Positions 7,694-16,157 are shown, counted from the first letter of the stretch. The stretch is 64,000 nt of DNA from Lentisphaerota bacterium (GCA_015061575.1 SUWF01000008.1:1-64000); one strand, 5' to 3'. Numbers and translations: made by a program. Notes: generated by a model not told the origin, from the sequence alone.

Positions 7694-10324
7694 TCATTTG
7701 CCGTAGTAGGCGGCCAGATACAACTCCTTGATTTCCGAAATCAATGGATAACGCGGGTTGGCGCCCGTGCATTGATCATCGTAGGCTTTTACGCACAATT
7801 CATCCAGCTGCGCCAGGAAGGTAGCTTCGGTGACGCCTTTGCTGTCCAGATACGGCTTCATTGCTGCCGGAACATCCAGCTGCTTTTTGAGCGCTTCGAT
7901 CTTGTCGATGAGCTTGCTGACCAATTCATCGTCGGTTTTGCCGGTGATGCCCACATAGCGTGCCACTTGTGCATAATCCTGCTTGGCGTGCGGAGCATGA
8001 TATTGCGGAAAGGCCGCTTGCTTGGTCATGCAGTCAACAGCATTGTAGCGGATGATGTGACTGATCAGGAACGCATTCGCCAGACCGTGCGGAACGTGGT
8101 ACATGCCGCCCAGTTTGTGCGCCATGCTGTGGCACAAGCCCAAGAAGGCATTGGCAAATGCCATCCCGGCCATAGCCGAAGCATTGAACATGTGTTCACG
8201 GGCCGGTTCATCCATGGGGCCGTTTTCGTAACATTGCGGAAGATTTTCAAAGATCAGCCGGGTCGCTTCGTTGGCCAGAGCGTTGCAGTAGTCGCTCTGC
8301 ATGCACGATACCCGGGCTTCCAGCGCATGGGTCAGCGCATCCAAACCGGATACGGCGGTCAGGCCCTTGGGCATTTTCATGATCAGTTCCGTATCGATGA
8401 TCGCCATGTTGGGAGTCAACGCGTAGTCCGCCAGCGGAAATTTCTGCTGGGTGACTTCATCGGTGATCACGGCAAACGGCGTGACTTCCGAGCCGGTACC
8501 GGCGGTGGTCGGGATTGCTACCATCATGGCTTTGCTGCCCAGATCGGGCAGGCGCACGATACGTTTTCTTATATCCATAAACCGGGCGGCCACATCTTCA
8601 AATTTGATTTCCGGCTGTTCATACATCAGCCACATGATCTTGGCTGCATCCATGGGCGAGCCGCCGCCGACGGCGATGATGACATCGGCTTCAAAGCTCT
8701 TGAGCTGTTCCAAGCCTTTTTTTGCCAACTGGATAGTCGGATCCGGTGCCACGTCGGCAAAGACATGGGTTTGGATGTTCATAGCGGTCAACTTTTCCAG
8801 TATCGGAGTAAGGATGCCGCTGCCGGCCAGGAACTTATCGGTAACAATAAAAGCCTTCTTTTTACCGGCCAGATCGCCCAGCGCAGTACTCAGGCAGCCG
8901 TATTTGAAATATACTTTTTGAGGAACTCGGAACCAGAGCATGTTTTCTCTCCGTTTGGCGATTGACTTGATGTTGAGCAAATTGGCAGGGCCGACATTTT
9001 CGGATACATAATTGCCGCCCCAGGAACCGCAGCCCAGCGTCAGCGACGGGGTCAATGCAAAATTGTAGAGGTCGCCGATAGCACCATGCGACGACGGTGA
9101 ATTGATCAATACCCGACTGGCTTTGACTTCGTGACCGAATTCACGGATGCGCTGTTCATTTTGAGTATTGGTATAAAGCACAGCTGTGTGTCCGAGGCCG
9201 CCGTATTCCAGCAATGCTTTGGCATTGGCCAGCGCCTGATTGTAATCATCTGCGCAGTAGAGAGCCAGCGTGGGCGAGAGTTTTTCCCGCGAAAAGGCTT
9301 CTTCCAAACCAACTTTGCTGACCTCGGCGATCAATACTTTGGTATCGTCCGGAACCGTGATGCCAGCCATTTGGGCGATGGCTTTGGCGGATTGGCCAAC
9401 GATCTTGCTGTTCAGCTTGCCATCGATCTGGATGACTGAGGATACGGCGGCGGCTTCTTTTTTGTTAAGTATATAGCCGCCGCGTCTGGCAAATTCTTTT
9501 TTGACCGCATCATAAATACTCTTGACCGCCGTAACTGACTGTTCGGAAGCGCAGATCATGCCGTTGTCAAACGTTTTGCTCAACAGCACGGAGTTGACAG
9601 CCATTACGCAGTCGCAGCTTTCATCCATCACCACCGGGGTGTTGCCGGGGCCGACCCCGACCGCCGGGGTACCGCTGGAATAAGCGGCTTTGACCATGCC
9701 GGGACCGCCGGTGGCCAGAATCAACGATATATCTTTATGCGACATAAGATAGCCGCTTTTAGCAACTGTAGGTTCTTCGATCCAGCCGATGATGTCAGCC
9801 GGAGCGCCGGCGGCGACTGCTGCATCCAAAACAATTTTGGCGGCCAGATTGGTACATTTTTTGGCCCGGGGATGCGGACTGAAAACGATCGCATTGCGGG
9901 TCTTGAGGGCAATAAGTGCTTTGAAAATAGCCGTGGAAGTCGGGTTGGTCGTCGGAACGATACCGGCAATGACGCCCCGGGGCTCGGCTACTTTGATCAT
10001 GCCGCTGGCATCGTCAGTTTCGATGATACCGCAGGTTTTGGTATTGGCAAATTTGTTGTAGATGTATTCAGAGGCATAATGATTTTTGATGATTTTATCT
10101 TCCACCACCCCCATGGCGGTTTCTTCCACGGCCATTTGGGCGAGCATTATGCGCTGGTTGCAGGCGGCCAAAGCTGCTGCCTTGAAAATTTTGTCTACCT
10201 GTTCCTGGGAAAAGTTTCCATAGATCGCCTGAGCTGCTTTAGCTTTGGCTACAATGGCATCAATTTCCTGGATTTCCGCTGCCGCTTCAGCGGCCGCAGG
10301 TACGGGGTCATCTTTTTTCTCCAT
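7694..10324 (-). CDS. adhE: Bifunctional acetaldehyde-CoA/alcohol dehydrogenase
   Basis: An 876-residue fusion, the usual AdhE length. The N-terminal half is an acylating aldehyde dehydrogenase: GIVPTTNPTSTAIFKAL and the catalytic cysteine in DNGMICASEQS, near residue 255. The C-terminal half is an iron-dependent alcohol dehydrogenase: GGGSPMDAAK near 565 and the metal-binding histidines in GLCHSMAHKLGGMYHVPHG. The enzyme reduces acetyl-CoA through acetaldehyde to ethanol with two NADH, typically forming spirosomes in fermenting anaerobes. A good Shine-Dalgarno (AAGGAG) precedes ATG 10324. The first 20 residues are an Ala/Glu-rich tail not present in all homologues. It is divergent from serC across a region with repeated dyads, suggesting redox or growth-phase control. 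Confidence 0.97.
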   Translation of the reverse strand: MEKKDDPVPAAAEAAAEIQEIDAIVAKAKAAQAIYGNFSQEQVDKIFKAAALAACNQRIMLAQMAVEETAMGVVEDKIIKNHYASEYIYNKFANTKTCGIIETDDASGMIKVAEPRGVIAGIVPTTNPTSTAIFKALIALKTRNAIVFSPHPRAKKCTNLAAKIVLDAAVAAGAPADIIGWIEEPTVAKSGYLMSHKDISLILATGGPGMVKAAYSSGTPAVGVGPGNTPVVMDESCDCVMAVNSVLLSKTFDNGMICASEQSVTAVKSIYDAVKKEFARRGGYILNKKEAAAVSSVIQIDGKLNSKIVGQSAKAIAQMAGITVPDDTKVLIAEVSKVGLEEAFSREKLSPTLALYCADDYNQALANAKALLEYGGLGHTAVLYTNTQNEQRIREFGHEVKASRVLINSPSSHGAIGDLYNFALTPSLTLGCGSWGGNYVSENVGPANLLNIKSIAKRRENMLWFRVPQKVYFKYGCLSTALGDLAGKKKAFIVTDKFLAGSGILTPILEKLTAMNIQTHVFADVAPDPTIQLAKKGLEQLKSFEADVIIAVGGGSPMDAAKIMWLMYEQPEIKFEDVAARFMDIRKRIVRLPDLGSKAMMVAIPTTAGTGSEVTPFAVITDEVTQQKFPLADYALTPNMAIIDTELIMKMPKGLTAVSGLDALTHALEARVSCMQSDYCNALANEATRLIFENLPQCYENGPMDEPAREHMFNASAMAGMAFANAFLGLCHSMAHKLGGMYHVPHGLANAFLISHIIRYNAVDCMTKQAAFPQYHAPHAKQDYAQVARYVGITGKTDDELVSKLIDKIEALKKQLDVPAAMKPYLDSKGVTEATFLAQLDELCVKAYDDQCTGANPRYPLISEIKELYLAAYYGK

Positions 10325-10358
10325 GATTCATACTCCTTGTTGTAATAATTTTGACAAT

Positions 10359-10454
10359 AAAAAAAATATCTTGATCCATTAGATATTTTTTTATCTATAT
10401 TTAAAATAGCACATTTTTTGAGGATTACAAGTTGACTTAGATATTTTTTTATCT
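10359..10454. promoter_or_regulatory. Repeated TAGATA-N6-TATCTA dyads between adhE and serC
   Basis: An 18-nt sequence (TTAGATATTTTTTTATCT) occurs twice as a direct repeat, at 10379-10396 and 10437-10454, 58 bp apart. Each is itself a dyad of TAGATA/TATCT(A). An inverted copy of one half (AATATCT, ending 10371) faces the first. On the minus strand a plausible adhE promoter (TTGTAA, 16 nt, TATTTT) falls between the two dyads, so one lies near the -35 and the other downstream of the start. This is inferred to be an operator pair; the regulator is unknown and the motif is not a Rex box. Confidence 0.55.
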
Positions 10455-10516
10455 TTTTAAAATGTGTTTTTTTTGCAGAATCTTTATCCGGTGTGTAAAT
10501 TTTTTTGAGAGTTGGT

Positions 10517-10578
10517 TTGAAAAAAAAATAAAGTGGTGTATATTATCTGATTGATTATTTTCAAACAATATACTCCAC
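10517..10578 (+). promoter_or_regulatory. serC promoter overlapping an inverted repeat
   Basis: TTGAAA (10517-10522) and TATATT (10539-10544) are 16 nt apart. The -10 is part of a 12-nt inverted repeat with one mismatch (GTGGTGTATATT at 10533-10544 and AATATACTCCAC at 10567-10578). It could be an operator or a leader hairpin just ahead of the serC ribosome binding site. Confidence 0.5.
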
Positions 10579-10599
10579 TATTGAGAAAGGATTGATAAA

Positions 10600-11676
10600 A
10601 TGAAGGTTTACAACTTCAGCGCAGGTCCGGCTATGCTGCCGGAGGATGTTATGAAAATCGCACAGGCGGAATTTTGCAACTTCAAGGAATCCGGCAGCGG
10701 TCTTATCGAACTTTCTCACCGCGGCAAACAGTTTACCGAAGTTATCGAACGCGCCGTGGCAAATGTCAAAGAATTGATGAACATCAGCGATGATTACTCT
10801 GTTATGTTCATCCAGGGCGGTGCCAGTCTGCAGTTTTCCATGCTGGCTATGAACCTGTTGGGCGACAAGGTTGCCGATTATGCCGATACCGGCGTGTGGA
10901 GCAACAAGGCTTACAAAGAAGCCGCCAATCTGGGCAAAGCCCGCATCGTTTGCTCCAGCAAAGAAGATAAATACGCTTACATTCCGGACTTCGCCAAGTG
11001 GGAAGCCACCCCGGCTGATGCTGCTTATCTGCACATTACCAGCAACAACACCGTGGCTGGTACCCAGTATCGGGTATTCCCCAAAGTCGATGTGCCGTTG
11101 ATCGCTGATATGTCCAGCGACATCATGTCCCGCGAAGTTAATGTCAACGATTTCGGCATGATCTATGCCGGTGCTCAGAAGAACCTCGGCCCCAGCGGTA
11201 TGGCGCTGGTGATCATGCGCAATGATCTCTTGGAACGCACTCCGGCCAATCTGCCGACCATGCTCAAATATTCGACCTACAGCGAAAATAACTCGCTGTA
11301 CAACACCCCGCCGACCTTTGCTATCTATCTGCTGGCGCTGGTCACTGACTGGATCAAGGCGCAGGGCGGTGTGGCCGGTGTGGAAAAACTCAATGATGCC
11401 AAGGCGGCCAAACTTTATGATTATCTGGACAGCACCAGCTACTACACCACTCCGGTGCAGAAAGAAAGCCGCTCCCGCATGAACGTGGTGTGGCGTCTGC
11501 CCAGCGAAGAACTGGATGCGCAGTTTGTCAAGGAAGCCACCGCTGCCGGTTTGACCTCACTTAAAGGTCACCGTATCGTCGGCGGCTGCCGTGCCAGTAT
11601 CTACAACGCCATGCCGATGGCGGGTGTGGATGCCTTGATCGACTTCATGCGCGACTTTGAAAAGCGCAACGGTTAA
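10600..11676 (+). CDS. serC: Phosphoserine aminotransferase
   Basis: A 358-residue PLP enzyme of the class V aminotransferase fold, the normal SerC length. It begins MKVYNFSAGPAMLPEDVM, the characteristic SerC N-terminus. The PLP lysine is Lys194 in YAGAQKNLGPSG. Other family blocks are LIELSHRGKQF and FIQGGASLQF. It converts 3-phosphohydroxypyruvate and glutamate to phosphoserine in serine synthesis, and can also serve pyridoxine synthesis. AAAGG lies upstream of ATG 10600. It appears monocistronic, with a terminator directly downstream. Confidence 0.97.
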   Translation: MKVYNFSAGPAMLPEDVMKIAQAEFCNFKESGSGLIELSHRGKQFTEVIERAVANVKELMNISDDYSVMFIQGGASLQFSMLAMNLLGDKVADYADTGVWSNKAYKEAANLGKARIVCSSKEDKYAYIPDFAKWEATPADAAYLHITSNNTVAGTQYRVFPKVDVPLIADMSSDIMSREVNVNDFGMIYAGAQKNLGPSGMALVIMRNDLLERTPANLPTMLKYSTYSENNSLYNTPPTFAIYLLALVTDWIKAQGGVAGVEKLNDAKAAKLYDYLDSTSYYTTPVQKESRSRMNVVWRLPSEELDAQFVKEATAAGLTSLKGHRIVGGCRASIYNAMPMAGVDALIDFMRDFEKRNG

Positions 11677-11693
11677 TCTGTTATTTCAGTTTG

Positions 11694-11718
11694 AAAAGGC
11701 GGCTGAGGCCGCCTTTTT
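11694..11718 (+). terminator. Rho-independent terminator of serC
   Basis: GGCGGC, a TGAG loop and GCCGCC are followed by five T. It lies about 20 nt past the serC stop. Confidence 0.9.
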
Positions 11719-11759
11719 ATTTGTCAAAAAAACAACTCCATATACAAGGTCATTAAATT

Positions 11760-12671
11760 ATGCTTAAAACTTTACTCCGGCCGGCGATGATTTTTATCCC
11801 TCTGGGGTTGGGAATCATCTGCCCACAGGCGGCAGGGATGAATTTTTTGATCCGTTATTTGATCATGGTAATGCTGATGATGGTCTTTTTGGGGTTGAAT
11901 TTGCGGGAAATGCGTATCCGCAGATCGCATTTTCTGCTCCTGCTGGCCAATTTGCTTATCGGAATAGTCAGCTGGCTGGCGGCATGGGGCATTACCGGCG
12001 ATAAGACTCTGGGCCAGGCGGCGTTTTTTGTGGGCATTACCCCTACGGCAACGGCGGCAGCGGTAGTCATGGCTATGCTCAACGGCAATGTCGGATATGT
12101 TTTGACTGCTTTTATGATCACCAATGTGGGGATCGCTTGCGTGCTGCCGTGTCTGTTGGGATTTGTCTGCGGCAATGTATCTTGGGACTTTATGCTGCGG
12201 GTGCTGGAGTCGCTGGTATTTTTGATGCTCATACCTTATGGTTTGTCGCTGATTATACGCAAGCTCCACCCGGCGGCGGAGCAATGGCCGAAACGTTTTA
12301 AGAATCAAACCTTTTCGCTGTGGTCGTTCAGCTTGTTTATTATTGCGGCGACGGCCGCAGAATTTTTTCAGAAAAATCCGGATGTATCGCTGTGGATCGT
12401 GTTGGAAATTGCGTTTATATCGCTGTTGATCTGCGCAGTGAATTTTACCGTCGGATACTTTTTGGGCGAACGCAAACTGCGGCGGGAAGCCAGTCAGAGT
12501 CTGGGACAGAAAAATACCACCCTTACCATCTATCTGGCTTTGGTCTACGCCGGGCCGTTAGCTTCGCTGGGCGTGATTTTTTATGTTTTATGGCACAACA
12601 GCTACAACGCTTTGCAGATGTTTTGCGAAGACCGCCGTCAGAACCGGAGCGTGGCGCTTCAGCAAAAGTAA
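11760..12671 (+). CDS. SBF/BASS-type (bile acid:sodium symporter-like) membrane transporter
   Basis: A 303-residue, very hydrophobic protein with about nine to ten predicted membrane spans. The segments GITPTATAAAVVMAMLNGNVGY and later NTTLTIYLALVYAGPLASLG resemble the conserved discontinuous helices of the SBF/BASS superfamily, which moves organic anions, pantoate or arsenite with sodium or protons. The substrate cannot be assigned. Its 3' end overlaps the convergent GntR gene by 13 bp. There is no clear partner. The start ATG 11760 follows a short AAGG-containing spacer. Confidence 0.7.
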   Translation: MLKTLLRPAMIFIPLGLGIICPQAAGMNFLIRYLIMVMLMMVFLGLNLREMRIRRSHFLLLLANLLIGIVSWLAAWGITGDKTLGQAAFFVGITPTATAAAVVMAMLNGNVGYVLTAFMITNVGIACVLPCLLGFVCGNVSWDFMLRVLESLVFLMLIPYGLSLIIRKLHPAAEQWPKRFKNQTFSLWSFSLFIIAATAAEFFQKNPDVSLWIVLEIAFISLLICAVNFTVGYFLGERKLRREASQSLGQKNTTLTIYLALVYAGPLASLGVIFYVLWHNSYNALQMFCEDRRQNRSVALQQK

Positions 12672-13315
12672 TGAGCAAAGTGCAGGTGGACTTTCTCACG
12701 CCAATCCTGCATGGAATCACTGCGCAGCGATTCGACCAGTTCCATGTGATCAAAGTAGGATCGTTCGGCCGCCAAAGCAGCCTGGTTGCTGGTGTGGGCA
12801 AAGAAAGGCTCCAGCAGCAGCTGAAACTGTTCGATCAAAGTGTTGCCGGAAAGCGAAAACAAGCGGCGGTGAAAATCCTGTTCCACCTGCCGGTATTGCT
12901 GCGAAGTTATGTTTGGTGTCTGGAATTTTCCGGCAATTTCAGCCAATTCAGCGATCGCTTCCGGCGTGCGGTTCAAATATATAAGATCCGACAGGCCCAA
13001 TTCGATGACCAGCCGCAGCTGGGCGATCTCTTTTTTAGTCGCTTCATCGAGCAAGTCATAGCAGATAAGCTTTTGCATACCGCAGAAAAGATCCGGCTTT
13101 TTCAGGATCATGCCGCGGCGGCGACGGCTTTCGATGACTCCGGAAGCCTTCAAGCGGCTCAACGCTTCGCGGGTAATGGTACGCGATACTTCCAGCTCGG
13201 ATGCGAGTTCTTCTTCTTTGGGCAACAAATCACCGAACGCATAACCTTTCTGACGTATATAAAGGTAGATGCGTTCTTCAACTTGCTCGGTCAATGTTTT
13301 TTGCTGCTTACTCAT
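12659..13315 (-). CDS. GntR-family regulator, FadR/FCD subfamily
   Basis: A 218-residue regulator. The N-terminal winged helix contains GDLLPKEEELASELEVSRT and ALSRLKASGVIESRRRRGM, the GntR hallmark. The C-terminal all-helical FCD domain contains the metal/ligand-binding pattern D-x3-H (EQDFHRRLF) and a late His (HLHFAH). FCD regulators usually respond to carboxylic or sugar acids. It is divergent from the DapA/NanA-family lyase with a dyad in between, so it probably represses that gene in the absence of substrate. Confidence 0.9.
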   Translation of the reverse strand: MSKQQKTLTEQVEERIYLYIRQKGYAFGDLLPKEEELASELEVSRTITREALSRLKASGVIESRRRRGMILKKPDLFCGMQKLICYDLLDEATKKEIAQLRLVIELGLSDLIYLNRTPEAIAELAEIAGKFQTPNITSQQYRQVEQDFHRRLFSLSGNTLIEQFQLLLEPFFAHTSNQAALAAERSYFDHMELVESLRSDSMQDWREKVHLHFAHYFC

Positions 13316-13399
13316 AACAGTAATATGGCACTATTTGGGGCAAAAAGCAAAAAAAATCGAAAAAATTTTATTGAATTAAGCTTTTTAACCGAATTTTGA

Positions 13400-13448
13400 T
13401 TTGATTTTTTACCGGAGATGTGTATTTTAAAACAGATAAAATAAATAC
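13400..13448 (+). promoter_or_regulatory. Promoter and candidate GntR operator for the lyase gene
   Basis: TTGATT (13400-13405), 17 nt, TATTTT (13423-13428). The -10 lies inside an imperfect inverted repeat, GTATTTTA at 13422-13429 and TAAAATAAATAC at 13437-13448. This is the expected position for repression by the divergent GntR protein; no binding has been shown. Confidence 0.5.
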
Positions 13449-13483
13449 TACATATTCACGCCGTTTAACAAAGGAGCTTAAAA

Positions 13484-14413
13484 ATGAAGTTCGGTATGGA
13501 TGTTTTCAAGGGTGCCTGGTCGGCCATGTCGACCCCGTTGACCAATGATGGCAAAGTGGACAGCAATGCGTTGTGCAAGCTGGTCGAACACCAGATCAAG
13601 CTGGGGATCAAAGGTCTGTTTTTGGGCGGCACAGCCGGGGAAGGGCCGTTTTTGCCCGATCGTGAACGGCAGCGGCTGGCTGAGTTGACTGTGCGCTATG
13701 TGAATGGCCGTATTCCAGTGGCCATGCAGATCACCGATAACTCGGCGGAACGGATGATCGAAAATCTGGATCGTTATCAGGATTGCGGTATTGATATTGC
13801 GGTGATCGCGCCGCCGTTTTTCCAGCTCAACGCAGCCAAGGGAAATTTTATTTATGATTTGTACAAGCAGGTGATTGATGCCAGTCAGATTCCAGTGGGC
13901 ATTTACAACCGCGGCAAATTTTCCAGCGTTTATGTGGAGCCGGAAGTGCTGGGCAAGCTGCTGGATGATCCCAAGGTCATTCTGTGCAAAGATTCGGCCA
14001 GTATGCCGGAATTTGTTGAAGCGATCATGGCGGCCAAAAAACGCCGCAATAATGAATTGGCCGTACTGTGCGGCGATGAATTTGATTGCGTGACCTACCT
14101 TAAAGCCGGTTATGACGGCGTGTTGTTCGGCGGCGGCTGCTTTAACGGTGCTTACGCAGCTGAAATGTGCCGTCTGGCTGCTGAAGGCAAATATGACGAA
14201 GCTCAGAAAATACAGGATCATCTGGCCGAAGTCATGTTCAAAGTGTTCGGCGGCAAGAGTATCGAATGCTGGATGGCCGGGCAGAAAGAACTCATGGTGC
14301 GCTTGAATGTATTCAATACAGCCAAGACCTATTTGAACTATCAGCTCAACGATGCCTGCTCCAAGGCGATCGATGAAGTGATCCGGGACGAAAAAGCCTG
14401 GTTGATCAAGTAA
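13484..14413 (+). CDS. Dihydrodipicolinate synthase/N-acetylneuraminate lyase family aldolase
   Basis: A 309-residue TIM-barrel aldolase. It has the substrate carboxylate-binding motif GGTAGEG (residues 48-54), the Schiff-base lysine Lys169 in LCKDS and the catalytic Tyr141 in GIYNR. In DapA and NanA the Tyr motif is normally YN-x-P; here the proline position differs. The divergent FCD-type GntR regulator points to catabolism of a 2-keto sugar acid or sialic acid-like compound rather than lysine synthesis. AAAGGAG precedes ATG 13484. Three small Cys-rich genes follow on the same strand. Confidence 0.88.
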   Translation: MKFGMDVFKGAWSAMSTPLTNDGKVDSNALCKLVEHQIKLGIKGLFLGGTAGEGPFLPDRERQRLAELTVRYVNGRIPVAMQITDNSAERMIENLDRYQDCGIDIAVIAPPFFQLNAAKGNFIYDLYKQVIDASQIPVGIYNRGKFSSVYVEPEVLGKLLDDPKVILCKDSASMPEFVEAIMAAKKRRNNELAVLCGDEFDCVTYLKAGYDGVLFGGGCFNGAYAAEMCRLAAEGKYDEAQKIQDHLAEVMFKVFGGKSIECWMAGQKELMVRLNVFNTAKTYLNYQLNDACSKAIDEVIRDEKAWLIK

Positions 14414-14430
14414 TTTTGTATTTACTGTTT

Positions 14431-14458
14431 ACCGTTGCTGTCCTAAGGATGGCAACGG
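14431..14458 (+). other. Intergenic hairpin without T-run
   Basis: ACCGTTGC and GCAACGGT (14431-14438, 14451-14458) enclose a smaller TCC-TAA-GGA stem. It lies between the lyase stop and the next gene's ribosome binding site. With no T-run it is more likely an RNA-stabilising or attenuating element than a terminator. Confidence 0.45.
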
Positions 14459-14479
14459 TATTGTCAGGGAGAAAAAACT

Positions 14480-14983
14480 ATGATTCCCAGCGATCATTTT
14501 GTCCGGTTTTATAACGAAATTTTCAAATATCTGCAAAAGCAGGGCCCGGAAGCAATTGCAGAGTATTATCAAACTATAAGCAAACACCAGGAAACCCATT
14601 GTTGGGAAATTTTTACTCAAAAAGGTATCCCGGGCATGAAAGAATACTGGGATAACATACGCAAAGAGGAAAATTGTGACGGGGAAGTTCTGGAATGCAG
14701 TGAAACTGTCTATCGAAGCATCATGAACAACTGTCCGAGTTTATCCAAAGTAGTGGATAATGATGCCGGAGCTTCCGATATATATTGCCGTCACTGTCCG
14801 GGCTGGGTCATGCCGCTGTTGACCAAATGCGGATATTACTGCGTAGAGGATCTGGTGGGGCTGGATATTCCGCGCTGCCAGCTTTCGATATTCAAAAATC
14901 TGGAAGATGCCCGGGCTTACCGGGAAAGAGTTCTGAAGCGTCATCCCGGTAAACCGGAGCTGGTGGAAAGCAACTTTGATTGA
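14480..14983 (+). CDS. Small Cys-rich protein, paralogue A1 (function unknown)
   Basis: A 167-residue soluble protein starting MIPSDHFVRFYNEIFKYLQK; GGGAGA lies before the ATG. It is clearly homologous along its length to the protein at 15586-16083. Blocks shared by both are ENCD, CPSL.KV.DNDAG, DIYC.HCPGWV, YCV.DL.G.DIPRC and KRHP. Seven cysteines are conserved, including the C-x-x-C pair in YC.HCPG, which suggests metal or thiol chemistry. The CP....C.HC...C layout is loosely like ATC-hydrolase-type proteins (L-2-amino-thiazoline-4-carboxylate hydrolase family), but I do not claim membership. No signal peptide or membrane segment. Confidence 0.75.
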   Translation: MIPSDHFVRFYNEIFKYLQKQGPEAIAEYYQTISKHQETHCWEIFTQKGIPGMKEYWDNIRKEENCDGEVLECSETVYRSIMNNCPSLSKVVDNDAGASDIYCRHCPGWVMPLLTKCGYYCVEDLVGLDIPRCQLSIFKNLEDARAYRERVLKRHPGKPELVESNFD

Positions 14984-15039
14984 TAATTAATGCTGATAAA
15001 GAAATAAGTCATTTTTTCCCTGGATGTACGGATCGTGGT

Positions 15040-15068
15040 TTGTAAAATCAATTATCCTGGGTTATAGT
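15040..15068 (+). promoter_or_regulatory. Promoter for the second small-protein pair
   Basis: TTGTAA (15040-15045), 17 nt, TATAGT (15063-15068), about 60 nt before ATG 15129. It would transcribe the genes at 15129 and 15586 separately from the lyase. Confidence 0.5.
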
Positions 15069-15128
15069 AAATAAAATTTCTGTTGCGGAGTATATCCGGC
15101 GGAATGGTTAATTTAGGAGATTTATAGG

Positions 15129-15578
15129 ATGAAACCTGAAGAAATGCGTTATTGTTCAACCGGAGAAGTACATTTGGACTTTCATGGCAGTACTTATGTA
15201 GGGTTGAAGTATTTGCTGGATCATTTCGGTATGGAAGCGGTTGATGAAGTTTTAAGCAGTACGGCTGAAAAGGTCTATAAATCGATTTATGAACGTCTGC
15301 AGCGGGGGGATTCTTCGGAGCTTATCTGCCACTGGCGTTACTATCTTGAACGGGAAAAATGCGATTTTACGCTGACCGAAAATCCCGATGGTACAGCAGT
15401 GCTGGAGTTGCGTGAATGTCCGGCGTTGCGTCAGCTGGCCAAAGAAAATATCAATGACCGGCCGCTGATCTGCCACGCTACCGATAAGATGAATCAGGTA
15501 TGGTGCGCCAATTCTCCGTTTGAAATCGTGGTTGAACATTTGGAAAAAGGCTGCCGTCAGACGTTGCGCCGCAAGTGA
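15129..15578 (+). CDS. Small Cys-containing protein B (function unknown)
   Basis: A 149-residue soluble protein with AGGAG before ATG 15129. A helical first half (GLKYLLDHFGMEAVDEVL) is followed by ECPAL, LICHATDKMNQVWC and a late Cys. The CPAL...C-H...C order parallels the CPSL...C-x-HC...C order in the two flanking paralogues, so the three may share a fold despite low identity. The general shape is reminiscent of ATC-hydrolase-like families; this is a weak inference. It sits between the paralogues, 7 nt before the second, whose Shine-Dalgarno overlaps this stop codon. Confidence 0.7.
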   Translation: MKPEEMRYCSTGEVHLDFHGSTYVGLKYLLDHFGMEAVDEVLSSTAEKVYKSIYERLQRGDSSELICHWRYYLEREKCDFTLTENPDGTAVLELRECPALRQLAKENINDRPLICHATDKMNQVWCANSPFEIVVEHLEKGCRQTLRRK

Positions 15579-15585
15579 GGTTATA

Positions 15586-16083
15586 ATGATTCCCAGTGAC
15601 CATTTTGTAAAATTTTACAGCGAAGTATTCAAATATCTGCAAAAGCAGGGCCCGGAGGCGATCAAGGAATATTACGACACGATCGCCGAGCACCAGAAGA
15701 CTCACTGCCTGAAACAATTTGAAGAAAAAAGTCTGGCGGGCATGAAGGAATATTGGGATCGCATCATTATTGAAGAAAATTGTGATGCCGATGCTCTGCT
15801 TACTGACAAAAGTTACACCTTCTATATGCACGGTTGTCCGAGTTTGGGCAAAGTTCTGGATAATGATGCCGGAGTCTGCGATATTTATTGCGATCACTGC
15901 CCGGGGTGGGTATTGCCGGTTATGAGTGCCAGCAACCACTACTGCGTATATGATCTGATCGGTAAAGATATACCGCGCTGCATACTTAAGGCTTTTAAAA
16001 ACCGCTGCGATGCAGAAGTTTATCTGGAAAAAGTGAAAAAACGCCACCCGGAACATCCCGAGTTGGTAAAGTGCAATTTCTGA
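15586..16083 (+). CDS. Small Cys-rich protein, paralogue A2 (function unknown)
   Basis: A 165-residue paralogue of the protein at 14480-14983. The start is ATG 15586 (MIPSDHFVKF), which aligns exactly with the paralogue's start and has GTGAGG upstream; a longer frame from 15520 reads through the previous gene and is not used. It keeps all seven shared cysteines and adds Cys in DAGVCDIYC and KNRCDAEVY. It is translationally close to gene B. A duplication giving the order A-B-A is the simplest reading. Confidence 0.75.
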   Translation: MIPSDHFVKFYSEVFKYLQKQGPEAIKEYYDTIAEHQKTHCLKQFEEKSLAGMKEYWDRIIIEENCDADALLTDKSYTFYMHGCPSLGKVLDNDAGVCDIYCDHCPGWVLPVMSASNHYCVYDLIGKDIPRCILKAFKNRCDAEVYLEKVKKRHPEHPELVKCNF

Positions 16084-16088
16084 AAAGT

Positions 16089-16145
16089 AGCCTGAGCAGC
16101 CGGGAATCTTTGTACAAAAAAGGTTCCCGACTGCCTGTTCAGGCT
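16089..16145. terminator. Long hairpin between convergent genes
   Basis: Nested complementary blocks AGCCTGA/TCAGGCT, CAG/CTG and CGGGAA/TTCCCG (outer arms 16089-16095 and 16139-16145). It lies between the A2 gene and the minus-strand permease gene and could stop transcription from either side, although T-runs are weak. Confidence 0.5.
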
Positions 16146-16157
16146 GGATAATTAACC

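Noticed and set aside
8451-8921. Long plus-strand ORFs opposite adhE (also 7772-8965 and 9737-10345)
   Set aside because: They are antisense shadows of a highly confident AdhE coding region and lack start signals.
10379-10454. Rex operator assignment for the adhE dyads
   Set aside because: The dyad TAGATA...TATCTA does not match the Rex consensus TTGTGAA-N2-TTCACAA, so only an unnamed operator is proposed.
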